Below, in pieces: positions 38,491 through 47,026 of a stretch of DNA of 64,000 bases. Numbering within the stretch: the stretch's first letter is position 1; each line of letters opens with the position of its first letter. Location: the NCBI RefSeq assembly GCF_001180305.1, contig NZ_CVSX01000042.1:1-64000 (forward strand), in the 5' to 3' direction. The DNA is from Prochlorococcus marinus. GTDB taxonomy: Bacteria; Cyanobacteriota; Cyanobacteriia; PCC-6307; Cyanobiaceae. The translations under genes were made by a program, and so were the position numbers. The notes under the pieces were generated by a model. It worked only from the letters and a program-made list of their open reading frames with translations, had not been told where the DNA came from and ran no database searches.

Positions 38491-38688
38491 TACCTAAAAC
38501 AAAAAATTCAAAAATATAGAAATTTTTGGTAAGGATTATTTTTTATTTTCTTAATAACTGTTATCTAATAAAGTGGATTTTAATAAACAATGACTTTTCC
38601 TTATGAAATTATGGGATAATCATAAAAAGCTTAAATAAATATTAGAATTTAAGATATAGTTTGTTAACCCATTCAAAATTCATAGTTA

Positions 38689-38714
38689 CCCTTTTTTTGA
38701 AAGGGGCTTTTTTT
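38689..38714 (+). terminator. Probable Rho-independent terminator
   Basis: CCCTTT/AAAGGG hairpin followed by C and seven T residues. No ORF of convincing length lies in the ~200 nt upstream, so it may end a small RNA or the mRNA of the 38353 gene. Confidence 0.55.
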
Positions 38715-38736
38715 CGAAATTACCTTCATAAATAAA

Positions 38737-38835
38737 ATGCATCTAAATTCTATACTTTATATTTTTTCTATCTCTTTATTCATATACATTATGGGTCTAT
38801 TTTGGAGAGACATACCAAATCAAAAAAATAATTAA
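38737..38835 (+). CDS. Mini-protein, 32 aa, one membrane span
   Basis: MHLNSILYIFSISLFIYI is a hydrophobic span, then MGLFWRDIPNQKNN. Resembles the low-molecular-weight thylakoid subunits in size, but matches none that I recognise. Confidence 0.45.
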   Translation: MHLNSILYIFSISLFIYIMGLFWRDIPNQKNN

Positions 38836-38903
38836 TATTAATTTTGTTGCGTATAAAAAAAAATTAGGTTATTAATTTAATATTGGTTTTAATTTTTATA
38901 TAA

Positions 38904-39068
38904 ATGCTAAAAGAATCTTCAAATAACGATAATAAAAATACAATACGAGAAACAACTACTTTTTCAAAAGAAAAGATGATTTGCAAAGATGGATTCTGCT
39001 CATTACCAAATCAAGAAGTGATCCCAAAGCAAGATTCAAAAAAAATTAATTTATTTGATCCTATTTAG
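38904..39068 (+). CDS. Small soluble protein with CKDGFC motif, 54 aa
   Basis: Polar, Asn/Lys-rich N-terminus, then KMICKDGFCSLPNQE with a CX4C pair and a FDPI end. No membrane span. The Cys pair could be redox-active or bind metal; function unknown. Confidence 0.55.
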   Translation: MLKESSNNDNKNTIRETTTFSKEKMICKDGFCSLPNQEVIPKQDSKKINLFDPI

Positions 39069-39135
39069 TAATTAAATAACATTTTGATAAATTTAAAAGA
39101 AATTTGATAATTTTAAATTCTTAGAATTTTTATTT

Positions 39136-39471
39136 ATGCTTAAAAACTTTTTAAATGCATATATAGAGTTTTGGATTAAAGCTACAGACATAAAAGGAAT
39201 CACGTCACTATCTGACTGGTGGTTCGTGCAATTAGCAAATCTAATAATTTCTCTACTAACTATCCCAATATTTTTAAAGACGTTCGGATTCAATGTTTAT
39301 GGAATAGTTTGCATAATTCCTCAAATATCTATTGATATAAGAAGATTAAGAGATTTTGGAAAGGATTGGAAATGGATCTTTATAAATTTAATACCCTTTA
39401 TCGGATGGATCTTGTGGTTCATTTGGTTAGGCTTAGGCAAAACTGGCAAAGGGAAAAATAAATTTATATAG
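39136..39471 (+). CDS. DUF805-family membrane protein
   Basis: 111 aa with three hydrophobic segments (~30-50, 52-68, 83-101). SLSDWWFVQLANLI, the IDIRRLRDFGKDW block (the conserved R-R-L-x-D signature) and a final WLGLGKTGKGKNKF identify DUF805. Function is unknown; members are common small inner-membrane proteins. Confidence 0.8.
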   Translation: MLKNFLNAYIEFWIKATDIKGITSLSDWWFVQLANLIISLLTIPIFLKTFGFNVYGIVCIIPQISIDIRRLRDFGKDWKWIFINLIPFIGWILWFIWLGLGKTGKGKNKFI

Positions 39472-39482
39472 AATTTAACTCT

Positions 39483-39800
39483 TTACTTTTTCTTATTTTT
39501 AAAATCTACAAATCTTATCTTTTTTTTTAATGCTATTTGCTTTTCAAGAATTTTAAAAACATGCCATTCGCATTCTGTTAATTTGAGAAACTGATTAAGT
39601 GTATCGTGATCTTCTTCATCAAAATCCTCGAAAACTTCTGAAATAGCATTACTATTATTAAAAATAAAATCCTCTGCTACATTCTTTGGATTTTTGCCTG
39701 ATGCGAAATCCTGAAAAGCCTCATAAGAATTAAGTTCTCTCGTTAACCATTTAAACCATGGTTCATTTTTGTTATGTTTTTTATTTATGATTTTGTTCAT
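39483..39800 (-). CDS. Small helical protein, paralogue of the 28.8-kb gene
   Basis: 105 aa from Met at 39800 (an upstream Met at 39827 adds nine residues). PWFKWLTRELNSYEAF, then NVAEDFIFNNSN and DTLNQFLKLTECEWHVFK align with the 88-aa protein at 28784-29050, ending in a basic tail. Soluble, helical, function unknown. Confidence 0.68.
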   Translation of the reverse strand: MNKIINKKHNKNEPWFKWLTRELNSYEAFQDFASGKNPKNVAEDFIFNNSNAISEVFEDFDEEDHDTLNQFLKLTECEWHVFKILEKQIALKKKIRFVDFKNKKK

Positions 39801-40012
39801 AAAATAAATTTTTACTAACTTAATCATTATTAGTTATTCATTCATTCGCAGCTGTACAATTACTCATTCTTATAAATTAATTAAAATAAATCTTAATTTT
39901 TAAATATACATAATAGATTAAAGTGATTACCTCGATAATTTTTTCCTGAAAAAATATTTATTGTTCATTTTTTGTTTTAAAGATAGCTAAGATTAAATTT
40001 TCATAAAGAACA

Positions 40013-40231
40013 TTGCAAATCCCATTTTATGACTTTCCTTCATCTCCAATTTTAATTATTGGTGCCCTTGGCATTGCGGTAGCAATAGCAGTTTTTTTTG
40101 TTGCATATCAAAAATATTTCAATTCGCCGCTTAACAGAGAGCTGAAAGAAAAGAAAAAGGCCTTAATTAAGGAACAAAAAGAATTAAATGAAAGATTAGA
40201 AAAGATTGAACAAGATTTAAAAAATTTATGA
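40013..40231 (+). CDS. Single-TM protein with coiled-coil tail, 72 aa
   Basis: TM at ~13-31 (ILIIGALGIAVAIAVFFVAY), then a heptad-like charged helix ELKEKKKALIKEQKELNERL to the end. TTG is the only plausible start upstream of the TM. The layout suggests a membrane-anchored oligomerising protein; no family named. Confidence 0.6.
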   Translation: MQIPFYDFPSSPILIIGALGIAVAIAVFFVAYQKYFNSPLNRELKEKKKALIKEQKELNERLEKIEQDLKNL

Positions 40232-40344
40232 AACTAACAATTATTATCATAAAAAGCTTTAAAAATTACTTTCTTAAAATCCCTTAATGATCTCGAATTC
40301 AAGACCTTAATTTTTTTAACCAGAATTATGGTTTATAAGGAGTT

Positions 40345-40500
40345 ATGGATAAAGATCATCTGATTGAGTTAATTTCTAATAGTCTCCTTTTCGAGAGTAA
40401 AGATTCTGATTCAACTAAAAATTTAAATGATTTTAGAAATTACTTAGAGAGATTGAATCTAGATCAATTGAGAACTATGTCTAAAGAATTTATTCTTTAA
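40345..40500 (+). CDS. Small helical protein, 51 aa
   Basis: MDKDHLIELISNSLLFESKD, then NLNDFRNYLERLNLDQLRTM. It is preceded by a strong AAGGAG ribosome site 2 nt from the ATG, which is unusual in this AT-rich setting. Soluble, two predicted helices, function unknown. Confidence 0.6.
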   Translation: MDKDHLIELISNSLLFESKDSDSTKNLNDFRNYLERLNLDQLRTMSKEFIL

Positions 40501-40579
40501 TCAAAAACAAAACTTTTATTTTTTAATTTTGTTAATAATGAATACTATTTAAAAATGCCATTTTCAAAAAACAAGGAAT

Positions 40580-41686
40580 ATGATCAAAATAAATAAAAGT
40601 GATTTTTTAATCAAGCCATTTTTAAAAAGAGATAATTTTAGAGCTTTCTATCAAATTATATCTACCATAATACCTATAATTTTTGTTTGGTTAATTGTTC
40701 ACCAAATAATAAATCATCCATTTTCATTATTAGTTAAAAGTTTTTTATTAATACCTAATGTTTTTGTTCTGACGCTACTTTCTTCTAGAACATTCTCACT
40801 AATGCATGATTGTGGTCATAATTCTCTTTTTGCAAAACGTAACTTAAACCGCTTTTTTGGATTTTTACTTGGGTTAGTAAATGGTATACCCCAGAAATCA
40901 TGGTCAATTGATCATGCATTTCATCATAGAAATAATGGAAATTGGGAAATTTATAAAGGTCCGATAGATGTTTTAAGTCTGGAAGATTATAATTCTCTCT
41001 CAAAAAGAGAGCAAATATTTTATAAATTGAGCCGAAATTGGATAATGCTTTTTCCAGGGGGCTTTTATTACTTGGTTCTAAAACCTAGATTAGGACTGAT
41101 CATTATTATTTTTAATTTCACTAAAGATATAGTGAAAGAGACTTTTTACAAAATAAAAAAAGGGGAAATTTCTAAACTTTTAGTTATTAATTCAAGAGTC
41201 AAGTCACCCTTTTCTGATTATGGAGATAATTCTAGTGAACTATTTGAATTAATAATAAATAACCTTGTAGTAATAATAGGGTGGATTTTTATGAGCAAAT
41301 GGTTGGGATTAGTTTTTTTCTTATCATTTTATTCTTTGGTATTAACCCTATCAGCAGCAATTTTAATATGTGTTTTTTTCGTACAACATAATTATAAAAA
41401 TGCATATGCTAAAAATACAAAAAATTGGAACATCGTCGATGGAGCAATTTTAGGAAGTAGCAATTTAGATATTCCTAATTGGCTCAATTGGTTTTTAGCA
41501 GATATATCTTTCCACAGCATTCATCATCTCTCTGAAAGAATCCCAAATTACAACTTAAGAGCTTGTCATAAAGCAAATATTCATTTGCTTTATCAATCAA
41601 AGTTTTTAAAATTAAGTGAAATACCAAACTGTTTCAAATATATTATTTGGGATGATAAAAATGAAAAATTAATACCAATAAGGTAA
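40580..41686 (+). CDS. Membrane fatty-acid desaturase-like protein
   Basis: 368 aa, four or more membrane helices. The three histidine boxes of the di-iron family are HDCGHNSLF, HAFHHRNNG and HSIHHLSERIPNY. It is most like acyl-lipid desaturases, though related ketolases and hydroxylases share the boxes, so the regiospecificity is unknown. It is more divergent than the desaturase at 43450. Confidence 0.85.
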   Translation: MIKINKSDFLIKPFLKRDNFRAFYQIISTIIPIIFVWLIVHQIINHPFSLLVKSFLLIPNVFVLTLLSSRTFSLMHDCGHNSLFAKRNLNRFFGFLLGLVNGIPQKSWSIDHAFHHRNNGNWEIYKGPIDVLSLEDYNSLSKREQIFYKLSRNWIMLFPGGFYYLVLKPRLGLIIIIFNFTKDIVKETFYKIKKGEISKLLVINSRVKSPFSDYGDNSSELFELIINNLVVIIGWIFMSKWLGLVFFLSFYSLVLTLSAAILICVFFVQHNYKNAYAKNTKNWNIVDGAILGSSNLDIPNWLNWFLADISFHSIHHLSERIPNYNLRACHKANIHLLYQSKFLKLSEIPNCFKYIIWDDKNEKLIPIR

Positions 41687-41689
41687 TAC

Positions 41690-41842
41690 CTAATTCAATT
41701 TTCTTCTGAATTTTCTTTTTACAGGAATACTGCTATACGAATGCATACCAATAGATGGAGGCAAGTCATTCTTTAAAGGATGCATAAAAGCGTTTGCCAT
41801 ACTCTCAAACATTTTCGAAAGCCAATTAATTACTGATTTCAT
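41690..41842 (-). CDS. Small basic protein, 50 aa
   Basis: MKSVINWLSKMFESMANAFM, then HPLKNDLPPSIG and a basic C-terminus KRKFRRKLN. Met-rich amphipathic N-terminal helix. Its stop lies 3 nt from that of the upstream convergent desaturase. No domain recognised. Confidence 0.55.
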   Translation of the reverse strand: MKSVINWLSKMFESMANAFMHPLKNDLPPSIGMHSYSSIPVKRKFRRKLN

Positions 41843-42132
41843 TGAAATCTCTAAAAGAATACTTTTTTATCATCTAACTAAATTACTTAAAAGTAAATCA
41901 GTCTTTATGCTGATTTTTTTTAAAATATTGTTTGAAAAAAAATTTACATTAAATAATCAAAATAATTGTTTTTTTAGATTTTATAAAGAATATTATTAGA
42001 ACCTTTTTAAGATTATCTAACTTAAATATTTATTTAGGAAATAATACTTATTTTTTCAAATTCACTTAATAAATTAAATTATTGATCATTATTTCATGCT
42101 ATATCTCTATTCCAAATAAATCTAACAATATT

Positions 42133-42291
42133 ATGAATGATTCATTTGTTTCTACCAATCAGAATACAGAAATAGATTCTATTAATTCATATTTTGAATG
42201 TATTACTGAATGCAGTATTGTGGATGGTCATCAAGAATGTATTACTCGTTGTTTAGAAATTCATTTAAAGGGGGGAGATCAAAATGAATAA
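42133..42291 (+). CDS. Small protein with twin CX3C motifs, 52 aa
   Basis: From ATG at 42133; an in-frame TTG at 42082 would add 17 hydrophobic residues. ECITECSIVDGHQECITRC is two CX3C motifs separated by eight residues, with the ECIT(E/R)C unit repeated. It could form a disulfide-linked hairpin or bind metal. It overlaps the next gene by 8 nt. Confidence 0.6.
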   Translation: MNDSFVSTNQNTEIDSINSYFECITECSIVDGHQECITRCLEIHLKGGDQNE

Positions 42292-42436
42292 AAAAAATTC
42301 ACCACAAAGGAAAACAACTTTAAAATGGAACCCTAATGGAGAGCTTTCTTCAATTGATATGTTAAGGATTTTAGAGAAGATAGCCTCCAGTGATCTAAAT
42401 CAGTGTGAATTAACCTGCGATTCTGATCATGTCTAG
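42284..42436 (+). CDS. Small protein with C-terminal CX3C, 50 aa
   Basis: Basic N-terminus (MNKKNSPQRKTTLKWNPNG), a helix SSIDMLRILEKIASSD and the tail NQCELTCDSDHV with one CX3C. A strong GGGGGGAGA ribosome site lies inside the end of the preceding gene, and the 8-nt overlap implies coupling. Function is unknown. Confidence 0.6.
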   Translation: MNKKNSPQRKTTLKWNPNGELSSIDMLRILEKIASSDLNQCELTCDSDHV

Positions 42437-42570
42437 AGATTTTAATCCAAGAAGTTTTTAATTTATAAATTATTAAATAGACAAATAAATTTAACCTGGA
42501 TATCTAAATAAATTATTTTGTAATTTCTTTTATGATAAGAACTTTTTATTAGACTAAATTTTTTGAGGAA

Positions 42571-42675
42571 ATGAATCTAAATGAGATTCCACAATTATTT
42601 CTTTTATTGATTTTTAATCCTTATAATTTCCAAGCAATAAGGTTGCCTCGGCAAGATATTAATAGTTTATTATAA
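42571..42675 (+). CDS. Mini-protein, 34 aa
   Basis: MNLNEIPQLFLLLIFNPYNF, then QAIRLPRQDINSLL. GAGGAA lies right upstream of the ATG. Hydrophobic first half and polar second half. Its stop is followed at once by a hairpin. Function is unknown. Confidence 0.45.
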   Translation: MNLNEIPQLFLLLIFNPYNFQAIRLPRQDINSLL

Positions 42676-42700
42676 GGTTCTAAAAAAGATTTAGAACCCT
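42674..42700. terminator. Hairpin between convergent mini-genes, possible bidirectional terminator
   Basis: GGTTCTAAA/TTTAGAACC perfect 9-bp stem with a 5-nt loop, between the stop of the plus gene at 42675 and the stop of the minus gene at 42718. T-rich flanks are weak on both sides, so termination strength is uncertain. Confidence 0.5.
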
Positions 42701-42717
42701 TGCTAAAGCCTTTAAAT

Positions 42718-42870
42718 TTATTGATTTTCTAGCTTTTTAGAATCCCTAACGTTTTTAAAAAATGTTTCACTAATTTCTTTTTTTGTTATTTCAATCTTTT
42801 TTACCATGCCTGAATTGCCATGAGTTGGACAATAATATGTCATTAACATCCATTTTTTGTCATTGTCCAT
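42718..42870 (-). CDS. Small protein, 50 aa
   Basis: MDNDKKWMLMTYYCPTHGNS, then a charged helix VKKIEITKKEISETFLKNV. The YYCPTHGNSG segment has one Cys and one His. Soluble; resembles small picocyanobacterial hypothetical proteins. Function is unknown. Confidence 0.55.
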   Translation of the reverse strand: MDNDKKWMLMTYYCPTHGNSGMVKKIEITKKEISETFFKNVRDSKKLENQ

Positions 42871-43069
42871 GAGAAATAACCTCCCAGAAAGAAAATAATA
42901 AAAAACTATTTAGGATGAAATATTAAAAAATTGATCTTTTTTAATCTTTTTTTCTTTTTTGCTTAATGATTATTTATACAAAATTTGAAGAAATTTTCAT
43001 TAAATAGATATAAATACGCATGTCTTTGAATAAAAATGCTGCTATTAATAAATATATTTAAAGTTATTT

Positions 43070-43201
43070 ATGTCTTTAGAATCAATATTGATGGTTGTTG
43101 CCCCAATCTGTCTTTTTACTGTAGGAGTAATCGTTTTACCTATAATAGTTAAACCGCGTAAACAATCTGGGCTCCCAAAGAGATATATACGCGGTCTATA
43201 A
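43070..43201 (+). CDS. Mini-protein, 43 aa, one membrane span
   Basis: N-terminal span MSLESILMVVAPICLFTVGV continues to VLPIIV, then a basic tail KPRKQSGLPKRYIRGL. Size and topology recall low-molecular-weight photosynthetic subunits but no known one is matched. Confidence 0.55.
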   Translation: MSLESILMVVAPICLFTVGVIVLPIIVKPRKQSGLPKRYIRGL

Positions 43202-43449
43202 ATGAAATAAGGTATTAGGGGGCATAAATAAAAGTCAAAGGACAAGTTAATTGCATTGATCAATTGAGATATTTCGATAAAAATGACACATAAAATATTA
43301 GACTAAATTAAACTTGTTTAGAATTTAAATGTTACTCGTTTAAGTTTTTTATAAACTGAAAATATATATTGTTTTCATAATAAGAGCCTGTGATGGATAA
43401 TAGAATATATAAATTCATTTTTATTTAATTAAATTCTTACATAAAAAAA

Positions 43450-44613
43450 TTGAGCAATATAAATTTCTCAGGTCTTAAAGGCAAAGCGCTTGTAATAGAG
43501 CATAAAGATATTCCAAGCATAAAAGAATTTCAGGATGTAATCCCAAGTCACTATTTCACGTGTAATACCAAAACCTCTTTGAGGTATCTTTTACAATCAG
43601 TTTTAATTCAATCATTGGTAGTTGTAATAGGATTATCTATTCCATTTACGTCAAAAATGATCCCAATTTGGATCATTTACTCATTACTATCAGGTACCAC
43701 AGCTATGGGATTCTGGGTAATTGCTCATGAATGCGGACATGGAGCATTTTCTAAAAACAAGACTTTGGAAACTATGATTGGATATTTACTACATTCTTTA
43801 CTACTAGTTCCTTATTTTTCTTGGCAACGTTCTCATGCGGTTCATCATCGATTCACAAATAATGTAACCAACGGTGAAACGCACGTTCCTTTAGTCATTA
43901 AGGGAAATGGAGTAACTGAAAAGATTGGTGGAGAAAAAGAATTACATTTTTCAAATTCAATTGGTAAAAAAAAATATGGAATTTTTCAACTTTTTTTACA
44001 TTTAATATTTGGCTGGCCTGCTTATTTACTTACCGGAAGTACTGGAGGTATTAAATATGGAACTTCAAATCATTTTTGGCCAATTAAACCATTTTCCAAA
44101 GCATTATGGCCATCAATATGGACTAAGAAAGTTTGGATATCAGATATTGGTATAGCTTTAACATTACTGAGTATTTTCTTAATTGCTTTTAAGTATGGAT
44201 TATTTCCAGTAATGGCTATGTATATTGGACCTTTATTAGTAATTAATTGTTGGTTAGTAGTTTACACATGGCTCCATCATACAGATTCGGATGTGCCTCA
44301 TTTTTCAAATACAGATTTTTCATTTATGAGAGGAGCATTTCTTTCTATTGACAGGCCTTACGGAAAAATCCTTGATTTTCTTCATCACAATATAGGTTCA
44401 AGCCATGTTGTACATCATGTTTGTCCTACCATTCCTCATTATCACGCTAAAAAAGCTACTCTCATAATTAAAAAAGCCTTCAATAATATATATCTTTTTA
44501 ATCCTGATCCCATACCCAAAGCCCTCTGGAATGTAGCATGCAATTGCGTTGCAGTTAGGCTCGACAAAAAAGGAAATAGATATATCTGGCAATCTTCATA
44601 CAATAGAAAATAA
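43450..44613 (+). CDS. Acyl-lipid desaturase (Delta12/omega-3, DesA/DesB type)
   Basis: 387 aa di-iron membrane desaturase. Histidine boxes HECGHGAFSKN, HAVHHRFTNN and HVVHHVCPTIPHYHA match plant/cyanobacterial Delta12 and omega-3 desaturases, with STGGIKYG between. TTG is the start. It would raise membrane lipid unsaturation, probably in thylakoids; exact regiospecificity cannot be read. It is one of two desaturases within 4 kb. Confidence 0.88.
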   Translation: MSNINFSGLKGKALVIEHKDIPSIKEFQDVIPSHYFTCNTKTSLRYLLQSVLIQSLVVVIGLSIPFTSKMIPIWIIYSLLSGTTAMGFWVIAHECGHGAFSKNKTLETMIGYLLHSLLLVPYFSWQRSHAVHHRFTNNVTNGETHVPLVIKGNGVTEKIGGEKELHFSNSIGKKKYGIFQLFLHLIFGWPAYLLTGSTGGIKYGTSNHFWPIKPFSKALWPSIWTKKVWISDIGIALTLLSIFLIAFKYGLFPVMAMYIGPLLVINCWLVVYTWLHHTDSDVPHFSNTDFSFMRGAFLSIDRPYGKILDFLHHNIGSSHVVHHVCPTIPHYHAKKATLIIKKAFNNIYLFNPDPIPKALWNVACNCVAVRLDKKGNRYIWQSSYNRK

Positions 44614-44724
44614 TAAAATTAACCTTCTTTATCAATTTAATTGAAGCAAATCTGAAAAAAATATAAAAGAATTAGAATTAGACCCTTTTTTATCTTAGAA
44701 GTTTATCTTATAAACACTATTATT

Positions 44725-44886
44725 ATGAGCGGAGACAATCTACATGGCAAGCAGCCCATCAAATTCTATTCAGAGAAAATAACTCTCACAAAAATGGAAT
44801 TATTAGAATTACAGTTGAGTCTAGGCGATAAAGTTTCTAATTTAGATGAAAAGCACAAAGAATGGAGCAGAAAGCTAGCTGGTTGA
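44725..44886 (+). CDS. Small charged protein, 53 aa
   Basis: MSGDNLHGKQPIKFYSEKIT, then a helical KMELLELQLSLGDKVSNLDEK. Soluble, coiled-coil-like. It follows the desaturase by ~110 nt on the same strand. No domain or function recognised. Confidence 0.55.
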   Translation: MSGDNLHGKQPIKFYSEKITLTKMELLELQLSLGDKVSNLDEKHKEWSRKLAG

Positions 44887-44932
44887 AAACTCTATAAAAT
44901 ATCTTTTTTAGTTATAAATGCATTAATTCCAC

Positions 44933-45565
44933 TTAATTGGAATCTTTTCGATAAATTATTAAAAAATTATTTGCTGGCATATTAATAATTTCTTGTTGAA
45001 AAAAACTATTTTTTTTACCCTCATCACTAACTTCCTCTAGATTTCTAATACCCCAAAGAGAATTTTGCATTTTTAATGAATTATCAAAAAAATAATTACT
45101 TTGACTTGTATGCTTATTATCAATTTTAAAAGGCCCGTATAATATCAAAAATCTTCCTTTATTAAGTAATTTACCTGACTCCCTGAAGAGAGCTTCAGTA
45201 CAAGACCATGGTGCTACATGAATCATATTTATAGAAATTATACCTTGCAAAGAATAGATTAACTTGAGAGGGATCTTCCAAGGAATTTTTTCAACATCAA
45301 TCATTAGAGGTTGAGGCATTTTTTTATTTAATTTTTCATAATCAATCCAAGAACTTATACTTTCTCGATGTATTGAAGCTGGATCACTTGTTTGCCATAC
45401 TATTTTAGGAAAGCGTTTTTGAAAGAATACTCCGTGCTCTCCACTCCCACTACCAATTTCTAATATTGAACCATTTTTTTTTATAATTTTATAAAGTACA
45501 CCTTCAATACTTTTTCTATTTCTTTGAGTTGCAGGAAAAAAAAGTCTCTTATCCAAAATTATCAA
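44933..45565 (-). CDS. DUF938-family SAM-dependent methyltransferase
   Basis: 210 aa. DUF938 signatures: FFPATQRNRKSIEGVL, SAM motif ILEIGSGSGEHGVFFQKRFP, WQTSDPASIHRESISSW, and NMIHVAPWSCTEALF. Substrate is unknown; related eukaryotic proteins (METTL26) are uncharacterised. Confidence 0.88.
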   Translation of the reverse strand: MIILDKRLFFPATQRNRKSIEGVLYKIIKKNGSILEIGSGSGEHGVFFQKRFPKIVWQTSDPASIHRESISSWIDYEKLNKKMPQPLMIDVEKIPWKIPLKLIYSLQGIISINMIHVAPWSCTEALFRESGKLLNKGRFLILYGPFKIDNKHTSQSNYFFDNSLKMQNSLWGIRNLEEVSDEGKKNSFFQQEIINMPANNFLIIYRKDSN

Positions 45566-45609
45566 AATTAGGAAAAATAGTAAAAATAATATTTATTAAA
45601 TACTTTTTC

Positions 45610-45774
45610 TTATTTCGCTTTTCTCAATTTTGGAGTTTTAAAAAACATTATTTTAAAGCTAAAGAACAATATTGAAGCAGTAAGAGCAGGAACTATGTAA
45701 AGGATTAAATCAGAGTTTATAAGAGAAGGGATTTTTGCAAAAAAATGATGCATAAAATAAGTAGTGAATGACAT
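45610..45774 (-). CDS. Mini-protein, 54 aa, one membrane span
   Basis: MSFTTYFMHHFFAKIPSLIN, then a TM LILYIVPALTASILFFSF and a basic tail KTPKLRKAK. Aromatic/His N-terminus. Its start faces the hli cluster. Function is unknown. Confidence 0.5.
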   Translation of the reverse strand: MSFTTYFMHHFFAKIPSLINSDLILYIVPALTASILFFSFKIMFFKTPKLRKAK

Positions 45775-46138
45775 TAGTTCATATATATCTACTGTATTAA
45801 TAGCAATAATTTATTATTTAAAAATATTATTTTATGAAAAAAATAATTAATAAAATAAAAGAGTCAACCTGTATCCCTACTAGTTGACTCTTGTATTTAT
45901 ATTAAATTAAATTCCCTTTAAATGAGGATTGAATCTTTAAAAAAATAGCTTTTACCTCATATTTTTCATTTTTAATTTATTAAGATCGGTAGGCAACATC
46001 AAAGAGCAGAAAGAGTAATATCTGATACAGTTTTGTCGCATATTTGATCTTCATGAGGCAATAAATGCAAATTCTTCAATAAAAGTTTACAAAAGTAAAT
46101 AAATGTGTTATATTTGTTTACAATTAAAAATTTCAAAA
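45775..46138. other. Gene-free AT-rich spacer upstream of hli pair
   Basis: No ORF of note. It holds an AAGAGTCAAC/GTTGACTCTT hairpin at 45859-45892 and probably the hli promoter in the last ~60 nt. A less AT-rich patch around 45985-46060 is not coding in any frame that I can support. Confidence 0.5.
45859..45892 (-). terminator. Strong hairpin, possible minus-strand terminator
   Basis: AAGAGTCAAC pairs with GTTGACTCTT around a 14-nt loop. On the minus strand it is followed by TTTTATTTTATT, so termination of a leftward transcript is favoured. No minus-strand gene is seen to its right before 47027, so it could serve an antisense RNA. Confidence 0.4.
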
Positions 46139-46246
46139 ATGACCCCTGAAGCAGAAAGATTCAACGGATTAGCAGCAATGCTTGGTTTCGTTGCAGCAGT
46201 TGGTGCATATGTAACAACTGGACAAATTATTCCTGGTTGGTTCTAA
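46139..46246 (+). CDS. hli: High-light-inducible protein, short form (35 aa)
   Basis: Single-helix LHC-like (Hlip) protein of thylakoids, which protects chlorophyll-binding complexes under excess light. AERFNGLAAMLGFVAAVGAY is the chlorophyll-binding helix, ending in TTGQIIPGWF. The canonical NGRxAM Arg is replaced by Leu (NGLAAM); the Glu is kept. Its TAA overlaps the next ATG by 1 nt (TAATG), so the pair is coupled. Confidence 0.9.
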   Translation: MTPEAERFNGLAAMLGFVAAVGAYVTTGQIIPGWF

Positions 46247-46386
46247 TGCAAAATACTGAACCAAAAATTATAGAAAAAGAAAAAATTGTAGCTGAAAAGC
46301 TAAATGGAAGATTTGCAATGATAGGCTTTATCGCTCTTATTGGAGCATACCTAACAACGGGACAAATTATTCCTGGTTTTATTTAA
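46246..46386 (+). CDS. hli: High-light-inducible protein (46 aa)
   Basis: Hlip with charged N-terminus (MQNTEPKIIEKEKIVAEK) then the canonical LNGRFAMIGFIALIGAYLTT helix and GQIIPGFI end. Carries the ExxNGRxAM chlorophyll-binding motif. Second gene of a coupled pair; NblS-type regulation is known for hli genes in other cyanobacteria. Confidence 0.92.
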   Translation: MQNTEPKIIEKEKIVAEKLNGRFAMIGFIALIGAYLTTGQIIPGFI

Positions 46387-46821
46387 ATAAAAAACTACAA
46401 TCAATTAATAGAACTGGATTAAAAATCTGGTTCTTTTTTCTTTAAATTAATAGAAATTCTGATTTTTTTTATTTCCCTTTCAAGTACAGTATTTAAAAAA
46501 TATTCAAGAATTAAATAAAAGTTAAAGCAAAATTGTAAATTGATTTATGTTGATTTATCTTAATTTTATCTATTAGAGATTGGTATATTCGTTTAATACC
46601 TTAAATATTTTAGCTATTTGAGATGTTTTAAATTTGAAAAATAATAACTAAACAAAAAAGATTTAATCAACAATATCCAAAATTATCTAAGTAAAAAGTA
46701 GTTTTTTTCTAAATGTTTAAAAATATATATAAAGAAAAGTTTAAATTTACTTCTTTTGTAATACTTAATTTTATTTTTTAAATAATGCTATCTTATCTAG
46801 ATAAATTAGGGACTAAAATAA
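46387..46821. other. Gene-free AT-rich stretch between hli pair and a mini-gene
   Basis: About 435 nt of very AT-rich DNA with stop codons in all frames. I see no ORF, tRNA or convincing hairpin with a T-tract. The last ~40 nt presumably hold the promoter of the 46822 ORF. Confidence 0.5.
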
Positions 46822-46947
46822 ATGAGAGTCAAACTTGAACCTGAAACTGCATTTATAGGAAAGAAATTTGCCTATATATTTTTTGGCATAATATTTTCTC
46901 TCAATTTAATAACCTTTATCTGGTTTTTGTTTTCTAACAAAATTTGA
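46822..46947 (+). CDS. Mini-protein, 41 aa, one membrane span
   Basis: MRVKLEPETAFIGKKFAYIF then a hydrophobic FGIIFSLNLITFIWFLF and short tail. N-in topology is likely. Lies between hli genes. Function is unknown. Confidence 0.5.
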   Translation: MRVKLEPETAFIGKKFAYIFFGIIFSLNLITFIWFLFSNKI

Positions 46948-47026
46948 TAGAAATAACTTAGCAAGCTTATAAAAATTTATTATATATTTTTTAAGAAAAA
47001 GTTGAATCAAATAAAATGATTTTTTT

